Positions 34,187 to 41,778 of a stretch of DNA of 64,000 nucleotides are shown piece after piece. Position numbers and translations under genes: made by a program. The number at the start of each line of letters is the position of its first letter. The first letter of the stretch is position 1. This stretch comes from Rhabdothermincola sediminis (GTDB lineage Bacteria; Actinomycetota; Acidimicrobiia; Acidimicrobiales; Acidimicrobilacustridaceae): positions 186,001 to 250,000 of the forward strand of contig NZ_JACFSZ010000001.1 in assembly GCF_014805525.1 (NCBI RefSeq), given 5' to 3'. The notes beneath the pieces were generated by a model. The model saw only the letters and a list, made by a program, of their open reading frames with translations. It was not told the origin of the DNA and made no database searches.

Positions 34187-34438
34187 TCAGAGCCCCACGA
34201 CGGTGACGTTGGGGTGGGCCGCGGCGAGTCGCTGGAGGTCATCGGAGTCGCCCGCGAGCACCATCGCGCGCCCGCGCTCGACGGCTGCGGCCACGGCGTG
34301 CGCGTCCGCCAGGAAGGACGAGTCGGCTCTGGACGCAGCCAGGACGGCACCCACCGCCCGGGCGAAACCTCGATCCTTGTCGCGGACGCTGATCCAGCTC
34401 TGGCGGCTCAGGTACCTGGTCGACGCGTTCCACCGCAG
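34187..34438 (-). pseudogene. C-terminal remnant of a PIN-domain (VapC-like) gene
   Basis: Reading in frame directly after the CoA-transferase stop, the minus strand encodes about 83 residues ending ...ADAHAVAAAVERGRAMVLAG, then DSDDLQRLAAAHPNVTVVGL and a stop (34187-34189). This is the distal half of a VapC-type PIN domain: D in ADAHAVA, D in GDSDDL and the final VTVV strand. The N-terminal half with the first catalytic Asp is absent, and there is no ATG/GTG before the conserved part except an internal GTG. No antitoxin is adjacent. It abuts the tRNA gene, a usual place for acquired DNA. Likely non-functional. Confidence 0.7.
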
Positions 34439-35626
34439 CTACCGGACCACCCCTTCGGCGAAGAGGGTGTCGATCTCGGCCGACGAGAAGCCGCGCTCAC
34501 CGAGCACCTCGCGGGTGTGGGCGCCGACGGCCGGCGCCGGGTCACCGGGTCGAGGTCGCATGCCGTCGATGACCGGCGCGGGGCCGGGTTGGCGGATGCG
34601 GCCCATGACCGGATGGTCGACGACCTCGAGGATGCCGGAGGCCGCGATCTGCGGGTCGAGATGCAGCTCGTCCGACTCCCGCACCGGTGCGCACGGCACG
34701 TCTGCTCGTCGCAGCCGCTGGACCACCTCCTCGGTCGGTAGCTCGCGGATACGTTGCCGCACCGCCCGCATGATCGCCGCTCCGCCGGCCATGCGGGCGC
34801 CCGTGTCGCTCAGGTCGCCTCCGCTGTCGTCGCCCTCCTCGGTGAGGATCGCGCTCACCAGCCCGTCCCACTGCTTCGCGGTCAGGGTCACCAGCACCAC
34901 GTGACCGTCGGCGGTGGGCGTGGTGCGGAAGCTGCGGCTCACTGGTGGTAGGAGCTCGACGTTCTCGAGGCAAGTGCCGTTCATCATCCCGTCCGGCCAC
35001 AGGAACGCCAGAGCGACGTCGAGCATCGACACGTCGATGCGCACCCCCAGGCCGGTGGACACCCGCTGCAGCAGCGCCGCGGTGATCGCCTGGGCGAGGG
35101 TGTACGCGCTGGCCTTGTCGATCACCCCCTGCCGCACCAGGTCGGGTCCGTCGTTGCCCGCTTGGATGGCGGCGAAGCCCGACAGCGCTTGCACCACGTG
35201 GTCGTAGGCCGGCTGGGTGGCGAGGGGGCCGTGCGGACCGAAGCCGCTGATCGATCCGTAGACGAGGCGGGGGTTGGCGGCCATGAGCCGGTCGGCGTCC
35301 AGCCCCATGCGCTCGACCACCCCGGGGCGGAAGTTCTGCACGAACACGTCCGCGTCCGCCGCCAGGCGCCGCACCACCTCGACCCCCGCTCCGGTCGACA
35401 GGTCCACCGCGATCGATCGCTTGCCCCGGTTGAGGTTGGCGAAGTAGGCGCTCATGCCGCCGTTGCCGGTGCCCACGGTGCGGATGAGATCCCCCTCGGG
35501 CGGTTCGACCTTCACCACGTCCGCGCCCTGGTCGGCCAGCACCATGGTGGCCAGTGGCCCCGACATGTTGCTGGTGAGATCCACGACCCGGATGCCCTCC
35601 AGCGGGCGGAACCCTCGCTCCGTCAT
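34439..35626 (-). CDS. CaiB/BaiF family CoA-transferase
   Basis: A 395-residue class III CoA-transferase: RPLEGIRVVDLTSNMSGPLATMVLADQGADVVKVEPP (read in part), NLNRGKRSIAVDL, FVQNFRPGVVERMGLD, QALSGFAAIQ and LGVRIDVSMLDVAL. The catalytic Asp of the family lies in the YAxxDK-like VIDKASAYTLAQAI/VSMLD area but was not assigned exactly. ATG 35626 was chosen because the conserved domain begins within 10 residues and TACGTT lies 8 bases upstream. The substrate acid is unknown. No dehydrogenase is directly adjacent. Confidence 0.88.
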   Translation of the reverse strand: MTERGFRPLEGIRVVDLTSNMSGPLATMVLADQGADVVKVEPPEGDLIRTVGTGNGGMSAYFANLNRGKRSIAVDLSTGAGVEVVRRLAADADVFVQNFRPGVVERMGLDADRLMAANPRLVYGSISGFGPHGPLATQPAYDHVVQALSGFAAIQAGNDGPDLVRQGVIDKASAYTLAQAITAALLQRVSTGLGVRIDVSMLDVALAFLWPDGMMNGTCLENVELLPPVSRSFRTTPTADGHVVLVTLTAKQWDGLVSAILTEEGDDSGGDLSDTGARMAGGAAIMRAVRQRIRELPTEEVVQRLRRADVPCAPVRESDELHLDPQIAASGILEVVDHPVMGRIRQPGPAPVIDGMRPRPGDPAPAVGAHTREVLGERGFSSAEIDTLFAEGVVR

Positions 35627-35634
35627 GGCCGGGC

Positions 35635-35640
35635 AACGTA
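35635..35640 (-). promoter_or_regulatory. -10 hexamer for the CoA-transferase gene
   Basis: TACGTT on the minus strand ends 8 bases before ATG 35626. Confidence 0.5.
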
Positions 35641-35708
35641 GTGGGTCCTCGTGGCCTGCGAGCGGCCGAGTACTGGGACGGCGCCGCGCGCCGGCGACGT
35701 GGGCCCCG

Positions 35709-35714
35709 TACGCT
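35709..35714 (+). promoter_or_regulatory. -10 hexamer for tag
   Basis: TACGCT ends 6 bases before GTG 35721. Confidence 0.5.
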
Positions 35715-35720
35715 TCGGCG

Positions 35721-36356
35721 GTGAGCGACGGGCAGGCCAACGGCGTCGAGCGCGGGAGTGACGGGCGGCGGCGGTGCGGGTGGTGCATCTCGGGCCCCGA
35801 CTACCTCGCCTACCACGACCAGGAGTGGGGCCGTCCCGTCGTCGACGACATCCGTATCTACGAGAAGCTCTGCCTGGAAGGCTTCCAGTCGGGGCTCTCG
35901 TGGCTCACGATCCTGCGCAAGCGCGAGGGGTTCCGCCGGGCGTTCTGCGGTTTCGATCCCGAGCAGGTGGCCCGCTTCGGCGAGCAGACCGTCGAGCGGC
36001 TGCTCGCGGACGCCGCCATCATCCGCCATCGAGGCAAGATCGAAGCGGCCATCGCCAACGCTCGCGCCACACTCGAGGTGCAGGCCCGACATGGATCCCT
36101 CGGCGCGCTGGTGTGGTCGTTCGAGCCCCCGAGGCGGCGCCGGGCGCCGCAGCGCCTCGACGAGCTCGCATCGGCGACACCGGAGTCCACGGCGCTGGCC
36201 AGGGAGCTGAAGCGGTTCGGCTTCCGGTTCGTGGGCCCGACCACCGCGTACGCGGCGATGCAGTCGCTCGGACTGGTGAACGATCACCTGGCCGGCTGCC
36301 ACGCCCGCCCGGCATGTGAGCGGGAGCGCCGGGCGCTGGGGGCGAGGCCGGTCTGA
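35721..36356 (+). CDS. tag: DNA-3-methyladenine glycosylase I
   Basis: 211 residues. Tag excises 3-methyladenine from alkylated DNA. The N-terminal CGWCISGPDYLAYHDQEWGRP holds Cys and His zinc ligands (read in part as CGWC...YLAYHDQEWG). LCLEGFQSGLSWLTILRKREGFRRAF, read in part as FQSGLSWLTIL, follows. Near the C-terminus are KRFGFRFVGPTTAYAAMQSLGLVNDHL and the zinc-binding CH/C residues (GCHARPAC). Complete. It converges on uppP. Confidence 0.94.
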   Translation: MSDGQANGVERGSDGRRRCGWCISGPDYLAYHDQEWGRPVVDDIRIYEKLCLEGFQSGLSWLTILRKREGFRRAFCGFDPEQVARFGEQTVERLLADAAIIRHRGKIEAAIANARATLEVQARHGSLGALVWSFEPPRRRRAPQRLDELASATPESTALARELKRFGFRFVGPTTAYAAMQSLGLVNDHLAGCHARPACERERRALGARPV

Positions 36357-36388
36357 CGCGATCGAGCCGACGCTGACGCGGACGCCGC

Positions 36389-37357
36389 TCAGATGGTGCC
36401 GGCCCAGATGAGCGCCGTGGCCACCGCCGCCGCCCCGAGTCGGTACCAGCCGAAGATGGCCAGGCTGTGGCGTTGCAGGTAGCCGACCATCCACCGGATG
36501 GCCACCGCGGCCGCCACGAACGCCACCACCAGGCCGACCAGCGGGTTGAACCAGCCGTAGGCGTCGAGCATGAGTGATCCGTCCTTCAGCGCCTCGTACG
36601 CGGTGGCGGCACCGAGGGTGACCAGGCCGAGCAGGAAGCTGAACTCCACCGCGGCTCCCAGGCTCAGCCCGACCGCCAGCCCGGCGAGGATCGTCACTAG
36701 GCTCCGGCTGGTGCCCGGCCACAGCGCCAGGCACTGCACCACCCCGATGACGAGCGCCTGGCGGGCGCTCAGGGTCTCGAGGGCGCGGCCTCCGGCGTGG
36801 CGCTCCCAGCGAGGGGCGACCAGCAGGATCACCAGCCCGCCCACCGCCCAGGCGATGACCACCGGCCCCGCGCCGAGCAGGTGTTCTTTGATGGGTCGCT
36901 CGAACGCCAGGGCGATCACCACCGCCGGCAGGAACGCCAGCACCAAGCCGGTGAGGATCCGGCGGCCTTCGGGGTCCCGCCCGAGGATGCCGACCACCAT
37001 CGACCGCAGCCGCCGGAAGTACAGGAGCACCACGGCGAGGATGGCGCCGGCTTGGATGGCGATCGCGTAGGCATCCGCGGCCGGTTTGGTGGCGTCGGTC
37101 TCGCCGATGCCGAGCAGCCGCTGGGCCACCAGCAGGTGGCCGGTGGAGCTGATGGGCAGGAACTCGGTCACGCCCTCCACCAGCCCGAGGACCGCGGCCT
37201 TGCCCCCGGTCATCTCCGAGCCCGCCGCGGCCGGGTCCGCAGGTTCGGAGGTCGCGGGAGCGGCCATGGCCCGCACCGGCCCGAAGAGGGCCACGGCGAT
37301 CACGAGTGCCGCGAGCGCGAGCAGGGAACGGTGAGGTTGTGGGCGGGTGGGGGGCAC
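36389..37357 (-). CDS. uppP: Undecaprenyl-diphosphatase with N-terminal signal-like extension
   Basis: 322 residues. UppP/BacA recycles undecaprenyl pyrophosphate for peptidoglycan synthesis. Catalytic motifs are EGVTEFLPISSTGHL (about residues 61-75) and PGTSRS (about 205-210); several membrane helices follow. The family is usually 265-280 residues. The additional ~48 residues form a signal-peptide-like stretch, PHRSLLALAALVIAVALFG...AMAAPA, and a short Pro/Ala linker before the first UppP helix. The GTG at 37357 is backed by TAGCGT 8 bases upstream, so the extension is probably real. It is divergent from the P450 gene. Confidence 0.93.
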   Translation of the reverse strand: MPPTRPQPHRSLLALAALVIAVALFGPVRAMAAPATSEPADPAAAGSEMTGGKAAVLGLVEGVTEFLPISSTGHLLVAQRLLGIGETDATKPAADAYAIAIQAGAILAVVLLYFRRLRSMVVGILGRDPEGRRILTGLVLAFLPAVVIALAFERPIKEHLLGAGPVVIAWAVGGLVILLVAPRWERHAGGRALETLSARQALVIGVVQCLALWPGTSRSLVTILAGLAVGLSLGAAVEFSFLLGLVTLGAATAYEALKDGSLMLDAYGWFNPLVGLVVAFVAAAVAIRWMVGYLQRHSLAIFGWYRLGAAAVATALIWAGTI

Positions 37358-37365
37358 GGCAGCGG

Positions 37366-37391
37366 ACGCTACCGCGGTGGATCCCTACGAT
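37366..37391. promoter_or_regulatory. Back-to-back leaderless promoters for uppP and the P450
   Basis: A minus-strand TAGCGT (37371-37366) lies 8 bases before the uppP GTG, and a plus-strand TACGAT (37386-37391) lies 6 bases before the P450 ATG. The start codons are only 40 bases apart, so the two polymerase sites must compete. Confidence 0.55.
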
Positions 37392-37397
37392 GGCTTC

Positions 37398-38585
37398 ATG
37401 CGCCCCACGGCTCCTGAGCTCACCCGCCCTCTCACCGACCCGCGCTTCTACGCCGGTGACCCCTTCCCCCTCTATGCCCGGCTGCGGGCCGAAGCTCCCT
37501 TCGTGTGGCACGACGAACCGGGATTTTGGGTGGCCAGCACCTACGACGACGTCATGCGCATCTCGAAGGACCCGGAGACCTTCTGCTCGGGCAAGGGGGT
37601 GCTGCTCATGGATCTCGGTCGGGAGCTGCCGGAGATCCCCGGTGCCCTGCTCTACGTCGATCCCCCCGAGCACACCCGGTACCGCCGGATCGTGCAGCCG
37701 GCCTTCGCGCCGTCGCGGGTCAAAGCACTCGAGCCCGCTATCCGGGCGCAGGCGGTGAGGCTGCTCGACGCGCTGCCCGAGGGCGAGGTCGTGGATCTGG
37801 TCCAGGCGGTGGCCGTCCCCTTCCCGCTGGTGGTGATCGCCGAGCTGCTCGGGGTACCGGCGGAGGACTGGCGCCGGTTCTACGAGTGGTCCGACCACGC
37901 GATCGCGGCTGGCACCCAGCAGACCGACGAGAACATGGCCGCGCTGGCCGAGATGGCGGAGTTCTTCCTGGGGGTCATCGCCGAGAAGCAACAGCACCCG
38001 GGTGATGACCTGGTCTCGGTGTTGGCCACAGTCGAGGTCGACGGCGAGCGGCTCAACGACGGCGAGCTGATGATGTTCTGCGGTCAGCTCCTGGTCGCCG
38101 GCAACGAGACGACCCGCAACCTGGTCTCGGGCGGGCTGGTGGCGTTGGCGGAGCATCCCGACCAGTGGTCACGCCTGCGGGCCGACCGGACGCTCGTGCC
38201 CAGCGCCATCGAGGAGCTGCTCCGCTGGACGACCCCGGTGATCAGCTTCTTCCGCACCGCGACCCGGGAGGTGACGATCCACGGCCAGCGCGTGCACGCT
38301 GGCGACCCGGTGATGCTGCTGTACGCATCGGCCAACCGGGACGAAGCGGCGTTCGGCCCGACGGCGGGCCAGCTCGACGTGGCTCGGGATCCGAACCAAC
38401 AGGTGGCGTTCGGGTTCGGGCAGCACTATTGCCTGGGCGCGGCGCTCGCCCGCCTCGAGGGTCGGGTGATGCTCGAGGAGATCCTCGACCGGTTCGAGGA
38501 TCTCGAGCTCGCCGGTGAGCCCGGCCGGCTCGAGTCCGCGGGCGTGGTGTCCGGCTGGACCAGCGTGCCGATGATCCTCCGGTGA
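37398..38585 (+). CDS. Cytochrome P450
   Basis: A 395-residue bacterial P450. The I-helix is LLVAGNETTRNLV (about residues 232-244), with Gly-Asn-Glu-Thr rather than the common Gly-x-Asp/Glu-Thr; the K-helix ExxR is in EELLRW. The haem loop FGFGQHYCLGAALARLE has the ligand Cys near residue 345. The meander and the FxPxR-like FGPTAGQLDVARDP are present. No ferredoxin or reductase is adjacent. The substrate is unknown; similarity is to soluble CYP families of actinobacteria. The ATG is supported by a leaderless -10. Confidence 0.94.
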   Translation: MRPTAPELTRPLTDPRFYAGDPFPLYARLRAEAPFVWHDEPGFWVASTYDDVMRISKDPETFCSGKGVLLMDLGRELPEIPGALLYVDPPEHTRYRRIVQPAFAPSRVKALEPAIRAQAVRLLDALPEGEVVDLVQAVAVPFPLVVIAELLGVPAEDWRRFYEWSDHAIAAGTQQTDENMAALAEMAEFFLGVIAEKQQHPGDDLVSVLATVEVDGERLNDGELMMFCGQLLVAGNETTRNLVSGGLVALAEHPDQWSRLRADRTLVPSAIEELLRWTTPVISFFRTATREVTIHGQRVHAGDPVMLLYASANRDEAAFGPTAGQLDVARDPNQQVAFGFGQHYCLGAALARLEGRVMLEEILDRFEDLELAGEPGRLESAGVVSGWTSVPMILR

Positions 38586-38633
38586 TCGCTGGGCGACCCA
38601 CCACCACGTGGTACGTCGCCGTGCGATGAGCCG

Positions 38634-39104
38634 TCAGGTGAAGATGATCTGGCCCCCGGCTGCCTGTTCGTAAGACTCCCCCACGGTGATGATGTCCTGC
38701 ACCTGCTCGACGAAGTCGTCGCGGTCGAGACCGAACATGTCCACGGACGCCTTGCACGCGTAGAGCCCGGCACCGGTGTCGGCGATCATCTCGACGAACT
38801 CGGGGATCGGCGGGATGTCGAGCTCGGACATCTTCTTCTCCATCATGTGGGTGGCGAGCGCCGACATGCCGGGCAGGCCGCCAATGAGAGTGGCCAGGTG
38901 CATGCCGGGATTCCCGACCGTGGCCACCTTGATGTGGTCGTGGCGCTTCTTGTGGATGGCGTCGAGCCCGAAGAAGGTGAAGAACAGGTTGGCTTCGATG
39001 CCCTCGGCCCGCGCTCCGTTGGCCAGGATCAGGCCCGGGTAGATGCCTTCGAGCGATCCCTTCGAGATGATGATCGAGACCTTCTGGATGGGTTCAGCTC
39101 CCAT
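38634..39104 (-). CDS. DsrE/DsrF-like (DsrE2) sulfur-carrier family protein
   Basis: 156 residues. KVSIIISKGSLEGIYPGLILANGA and EANLFFTFFGLDAIHKK, with a Cys in GLYACKAS at residue 117, match the DsrE2 group of small sulfurtransferases that pass persulfide sulfur in sulfur-oxidising bacteria. The motif Cys is present. The ribosome site AGGAGG precedes ATG 39104. It lies 31 bases downstream of the TusE/DsrC-like gene on the same strand, and both follow a broken SQR-like gene. Confidence 0.85.
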   Translation of the reverse strand: MGAEPIQKVSIIISKGSLEGIYPGLILANGARAEGIEANLFFTFFGLDAIHKKRHDHIKVATVGNPGMHLATLIGGLPGMSALATHMMEKKMSELDIPPIPEFVEMIADTGAGLYACKASVDMFGLDRDDFVEQVQDIITVGESYEQAAGGQIIFT

Positions 39105-39135
39105 CGGCGTCCTCCTCGCTGGTGGCTCGTGGTGC

Positions 39136-39453
39136 TCAGATGCAGCCGCGGGGCTTGGGGATTCCGGCGATCTTGGCGGCCACCTTCGCGGGGCCCTTGG
39201 GGAAGAGCTGGTAGAGCTCCTTCACGGAGACTCCCGAGGTCTTGCCGAGCACGCGCACCGTGGGGCCGGTTCCCTTCTTGGCGTACTCCTTGCGCATGAA
39301 CTCGATGACCTGCCAGTGCTTTGGCGTCAGCTCGGCGATGCCTTCCTGCCGGGCCAGCTCGGTCGCCATCTCGGGCGTCCACTGCTCGGGGTGCTCGAAG
39401 AACCCTTCGTCGTTCACCTCGACGGTGGTGCCGGCGATGGTCTCGGTGGGCAT
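39136..39453 (-). CDS. TusE/DsrC-family protein with a single C-terminal cysteine
   Basis: 105 residues. GFFEHPEQWTPEMATELA, LTPKHWQVIEFMR and the C-terminal arm KIAGIPKPRGCI define the DsrC/TusE family. The penultimate Cys104 (CysA) is present. The second Cys found 11 residues earlier in true DsrC is Ala93 here, so it cannot form the DsrC intramolecular trisulfide. It should behave like TusE, a one-cysteine persulfide acceptor, with DsrE2 as the natural partner. AAGGAG precedes the ATG. Confidence 0.88.
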   Translation of the reverse strand: MPTETIAGTTVEVNDEGFFEHPEQWTPEMATELARQEGIAELTPKHWQVIEFMRKEYAKKGTGPTVRVLGKTSGVSVKELYQLFPKGPAKVAAKIAGIPKPRGCI

Positions 39454-39505
39454 GGGGAGCTCCTTTCGTCGTGCGCTCGTTCGTGCTCGGTTCGTGCGGG
39501 CCCGT

Positions 39506-40650
39506 TCAGGGCCGGTGCTTGCCGGCCATCGACATGGCGGCGTGGATGCCCGGGATGTCCCGGCCGGGGAGCAGCACGTGCCAGTAGAACCACTGGAACA
39601 TGAGCTTCCCCAGGTGGTTGAGGCGGGACTCGGCGAGCAGGGGCATCGGTCCCATCCGGCCGGGGAAGTGGCCGGGCAGGGGCTCGGTGTCGAAGTTGAA
39701 GTCGATGAGCAGCGCCTTGTCGAAGCCGGTCTCGATGAAGCAGTTGGCGTGGCCGTCGTACGACGCGGGAAGCGGCCGCCCCTCGAGGTAGGCCACCACG
39801 TCCGCCTCGAGCACTTCCCCCTGGAAATGGGTGACCGCCCCCGCGTTCGACGCCGGGACGTTCGCGGCGTCGCCGAGGGCGAACACGTTCGGCTTGACCT
39901 TCGACTGGAGGGTGTGCTCGTCGGTGGGCACGAAGTCGAGCTCGTCGCCGAGCCCGGGTGAGCGACCGACGTACGGCGCGCCCGCGTGGAGGGGGATCAC
40001 CACGGCCAGATCGAAGGGCACCTCGCGCTCGTCGTAGGAGATCAGCCGGCCCCCGGCGCCGTCGACCTCGCCGGTGTTGAACTCGGTCTCAAGGTTGACG
40101 CCCTTCTCGGCGAGCAGGTCGGCGAGGGTGCTCGCCGCGACGGGCTTGGTGAAGGCCGCGTCGAGTGGGGTGACGTAGGTGAGATCGACTCGGTCCCGGA
40201 TGCCTCGTTCGTGGAATTACCAGTCGGCGAGGAAGCAAAACTCCAGCGGCGCGACGGGGCACTTGATCGGCAGGTCGATGACGTTGACCACCAGCCGGCC
40301 ACCGTCGAAGCCCGCCAGTGCCCGCTCGAGCGCAGTCGCGCCGGCGAGGTCGTAGAAGGTGAAGATCCGCTCCATCCATCCCGGCCCGGTCAGGCCGTCC
40401 GTCTCCTCTGGGCGCAGCACGGCACCCGTCGCCACCACCAGCACGTCGTAGGGAAGCGTGGTGCCGTCGACGAGGCGGATGCGGTCGGTGGCGAGGTCGA
40501 CGGCGTCGATCTCGCACTGGATGTAGTTGATCTCCCCTCGCAGCTGCTGCCGCCGTGGCCGGACCAGGTCTTCGCGGTGGGTGAGCCCGAACGGCACGAA
40601 CAGCAGCCCCGGCTGGTAGACATGCTCGCCGTCGTCGAGGTGCGGTGACG
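39506..40650 (-). pseudogene. Broken sulfide:quinone-oxidoreductase-like flavoprotein gene
   Basis: The minus strand encodes a pyridine-nucleotide-disulphide/SQR-like oxidoreductase: EHVYQPGLLFVPFG, LPYDVLVVATGA, CPVAPLEFCFLADW, then TAA at 40217-40219, continuing in the same frame as FHERGIRDRVDLTYVTPL...VFALGDAANVPASNAGAV to the stop at 39506. In relatives an aromatic residue (Tyr) usually stands at the TAA, so one base change explains the stop. The first ~35 residues with the FAD-binding GxGxxG are also missing: similarity begins next to the sua5 start. Two lesions argue for a pseudogene rather than a recoded stop. The distal part (from 40021) could in principle be translated alone. It lies upstream of tusE and dsrE2. 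Confidence 0.8.
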
Positions 40651-40680
40651 GATACGGGTTGATGTCGGGATGATGCTGCG

Positions 40681-41682
40681 ATGACCGCGTCGCCGGAGGA
40701 CATCGAACGGGCCGCCGCCGTGCTGCGCGCCGGTGGGCTGGTGGCGTTCCCGACCGAGACTGTCTACGGGCTCGGCGCCGACGCCGTGAACCCCGCCGCC
40801 GTCCGCCGGGTGTTCGAGGTGAAGGGCCGCCCCGCCACCCACCCGCTGATCGTGCACCTGGGCTCCGCCGCGGCGCTCGACCGTTGGGCGGTGGACGTGC
40901 CACCCGCCGCCCGTCTGCTGGCGGAGGCCTGCTGGCCGGGCCCGCTCACCATGCTGCTCCGGCGTTCGCCCTCGGTTCCCGACGTGGTGACCGGGGGCCG
41001 GGACACGGTCGGGTTGCGGGTGCCCGCCCATCCGCTGGCCCTGGCACTGCTGGAGCGGTTCGGCGGGGGTGTGGCCGCTCCCTCCGCGAACCGCTTCGGC
41101 CGGGTCAGCCCCACGACCGCGGCCGACGTGCAGGCCGATCTCGGCAGCGACGTCGACCTGGTGCTCGACGGTGGTCCCTGCCAGGTGGGCGTGGAGTCGA
41201 CGATCGTGGACCTCACGGGTGCTGAACCGGAGGTGCTGCGCCCCGGCGGGGTGAGCTTCGAGCGGCTCGAGGAGGTGCTCGGCCGACCCGTCGGGCTGTG
41301 GCTCGGCGACCGGGACGTGGCGGCGCCGGGAACCCTGCCGGCCCACTACGCGCCTGCAGCGCGGGTGGAGGTGCTCGACGACGTCTCGGCCGTGGCGGAG
41401 CGGGCCGCGCAGCTGCTGGTGACGGGCCGGCGAGTGGCGGTGCTGGCGCCGGTGGCGCTGGCCGGGCTGCCGGACGGGGTGGTGGAGCTGGAGCCGGCGG
41501 GTGGCCCGGAGTCCTACGCCCGGGTGCTCTACGGTCGCCTCCGCCAGGCGGACCGCCTGGGGGTGGAGGTGGTGCTGGCGGTGCCACCGGAGCGGGTGGG
41601 GGTCGGTGTGGCGGTGCGCGATCGGCTGATCCGGGCGGCCGCTGCTGGCCGCGCCGCTCCCGGTCACGGATCATCAACCTAG
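40681..41682 (+). CDS. Threonylcarbamoyl-AMP synthase (Sua5 type)
   Basis: 333 residues. The N-terminal YrdC domain (GGLVAFPTETVYGLGADAVN, KGRPATHPLIVHL, PGPLTMLL, GLRVPAHPLA, SANRFGRVSPTTA) and a C-terminal Sua5 domain (PGTLPAHYAPAARVEV) are both present. Together they make threonylcarbamoyl-AMP for the t6A37 modification of ANN-decoding tRNAs. Length fits the Sua5 form rather than the short TsaC. ATG 40681 starts 31 bases from the edge of the broken SQR-like gene, transcribed divergently. Confidence 0.93.
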   Translation: MTASPEDIERAAAVLRAGGLVAFPTETVYGLGADAVNPAAVRRVFEVKGRPATHPLIVHLGSAAALDRWAVDVPPAARLLAEACWPGPLTMLLRRSPSVPDVVTGGRDTVGLRVPAHPLALALLERFGGGVAAPSANRFGRVSPTTAADVQADLGSDVDLVLDGGPCQVGVESTIVDLTGAEPEVLRPGGVSFERLEEVLGRPVGLWLGDRDVAAPGTLPAHYAPAARVEVLDDVSAVAERAAQLLVTGRRVAVLAPVALAGLPDGVVELEPAGGPESYARVLYGRLRQADRLGVEVVLAVPPERVGVGVAVRDRLIRAAAAGRAAPGHGSST

Positions 41683-41764
41683 AGAAGGGAGCCTCCCGGC
41701 GGGAACGGCACGAGTGGTGCGATGGTCACTCGCTGCGGTCCACGATGCGGGTTCCACCGCCGCC

Positions 41765-41770
41765 TAGCCT
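41765..41770 (+). promoter_or_regulatory. -10 hexamer for the GGDEF-EAL gene
   Basis: TAGCCT ends 8 bases before GTG 41779 and favours this start over earlier in-frame codons. Confidence 0.5.
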
Positions 41771-41778
41771 CACGCAGC

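Noticed and set aside
34239-34433. A small minus-strand frame starting at 34433 beside the tRNA
   Set aside because: Its translation is Arg/Pro-rich and unlike any protein; the PIN-domain similarity lies in another frame of the same stretch.
34542-38156. A ~1200-codon minus-strand frame across the CoA-transferase, tag, uppP and P450 region
   Set aside because: Composition is low-complexity Arg/Gly/Pro and it conflicts with five solid genes.
40217-40219. TAA in the SQR-like gene as a recoded (read-through) stop
   Set aside because: The N-terminal FAD-binding segment is missing too, so decay is the simpler explanation; no recoding signal was seen.
40669-40674. GATGAT as a leaderless -10 for sua5
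   Set aside because: Spacing fits but the hexamer is a poor match and lacks the TANNNT pattern of the others.
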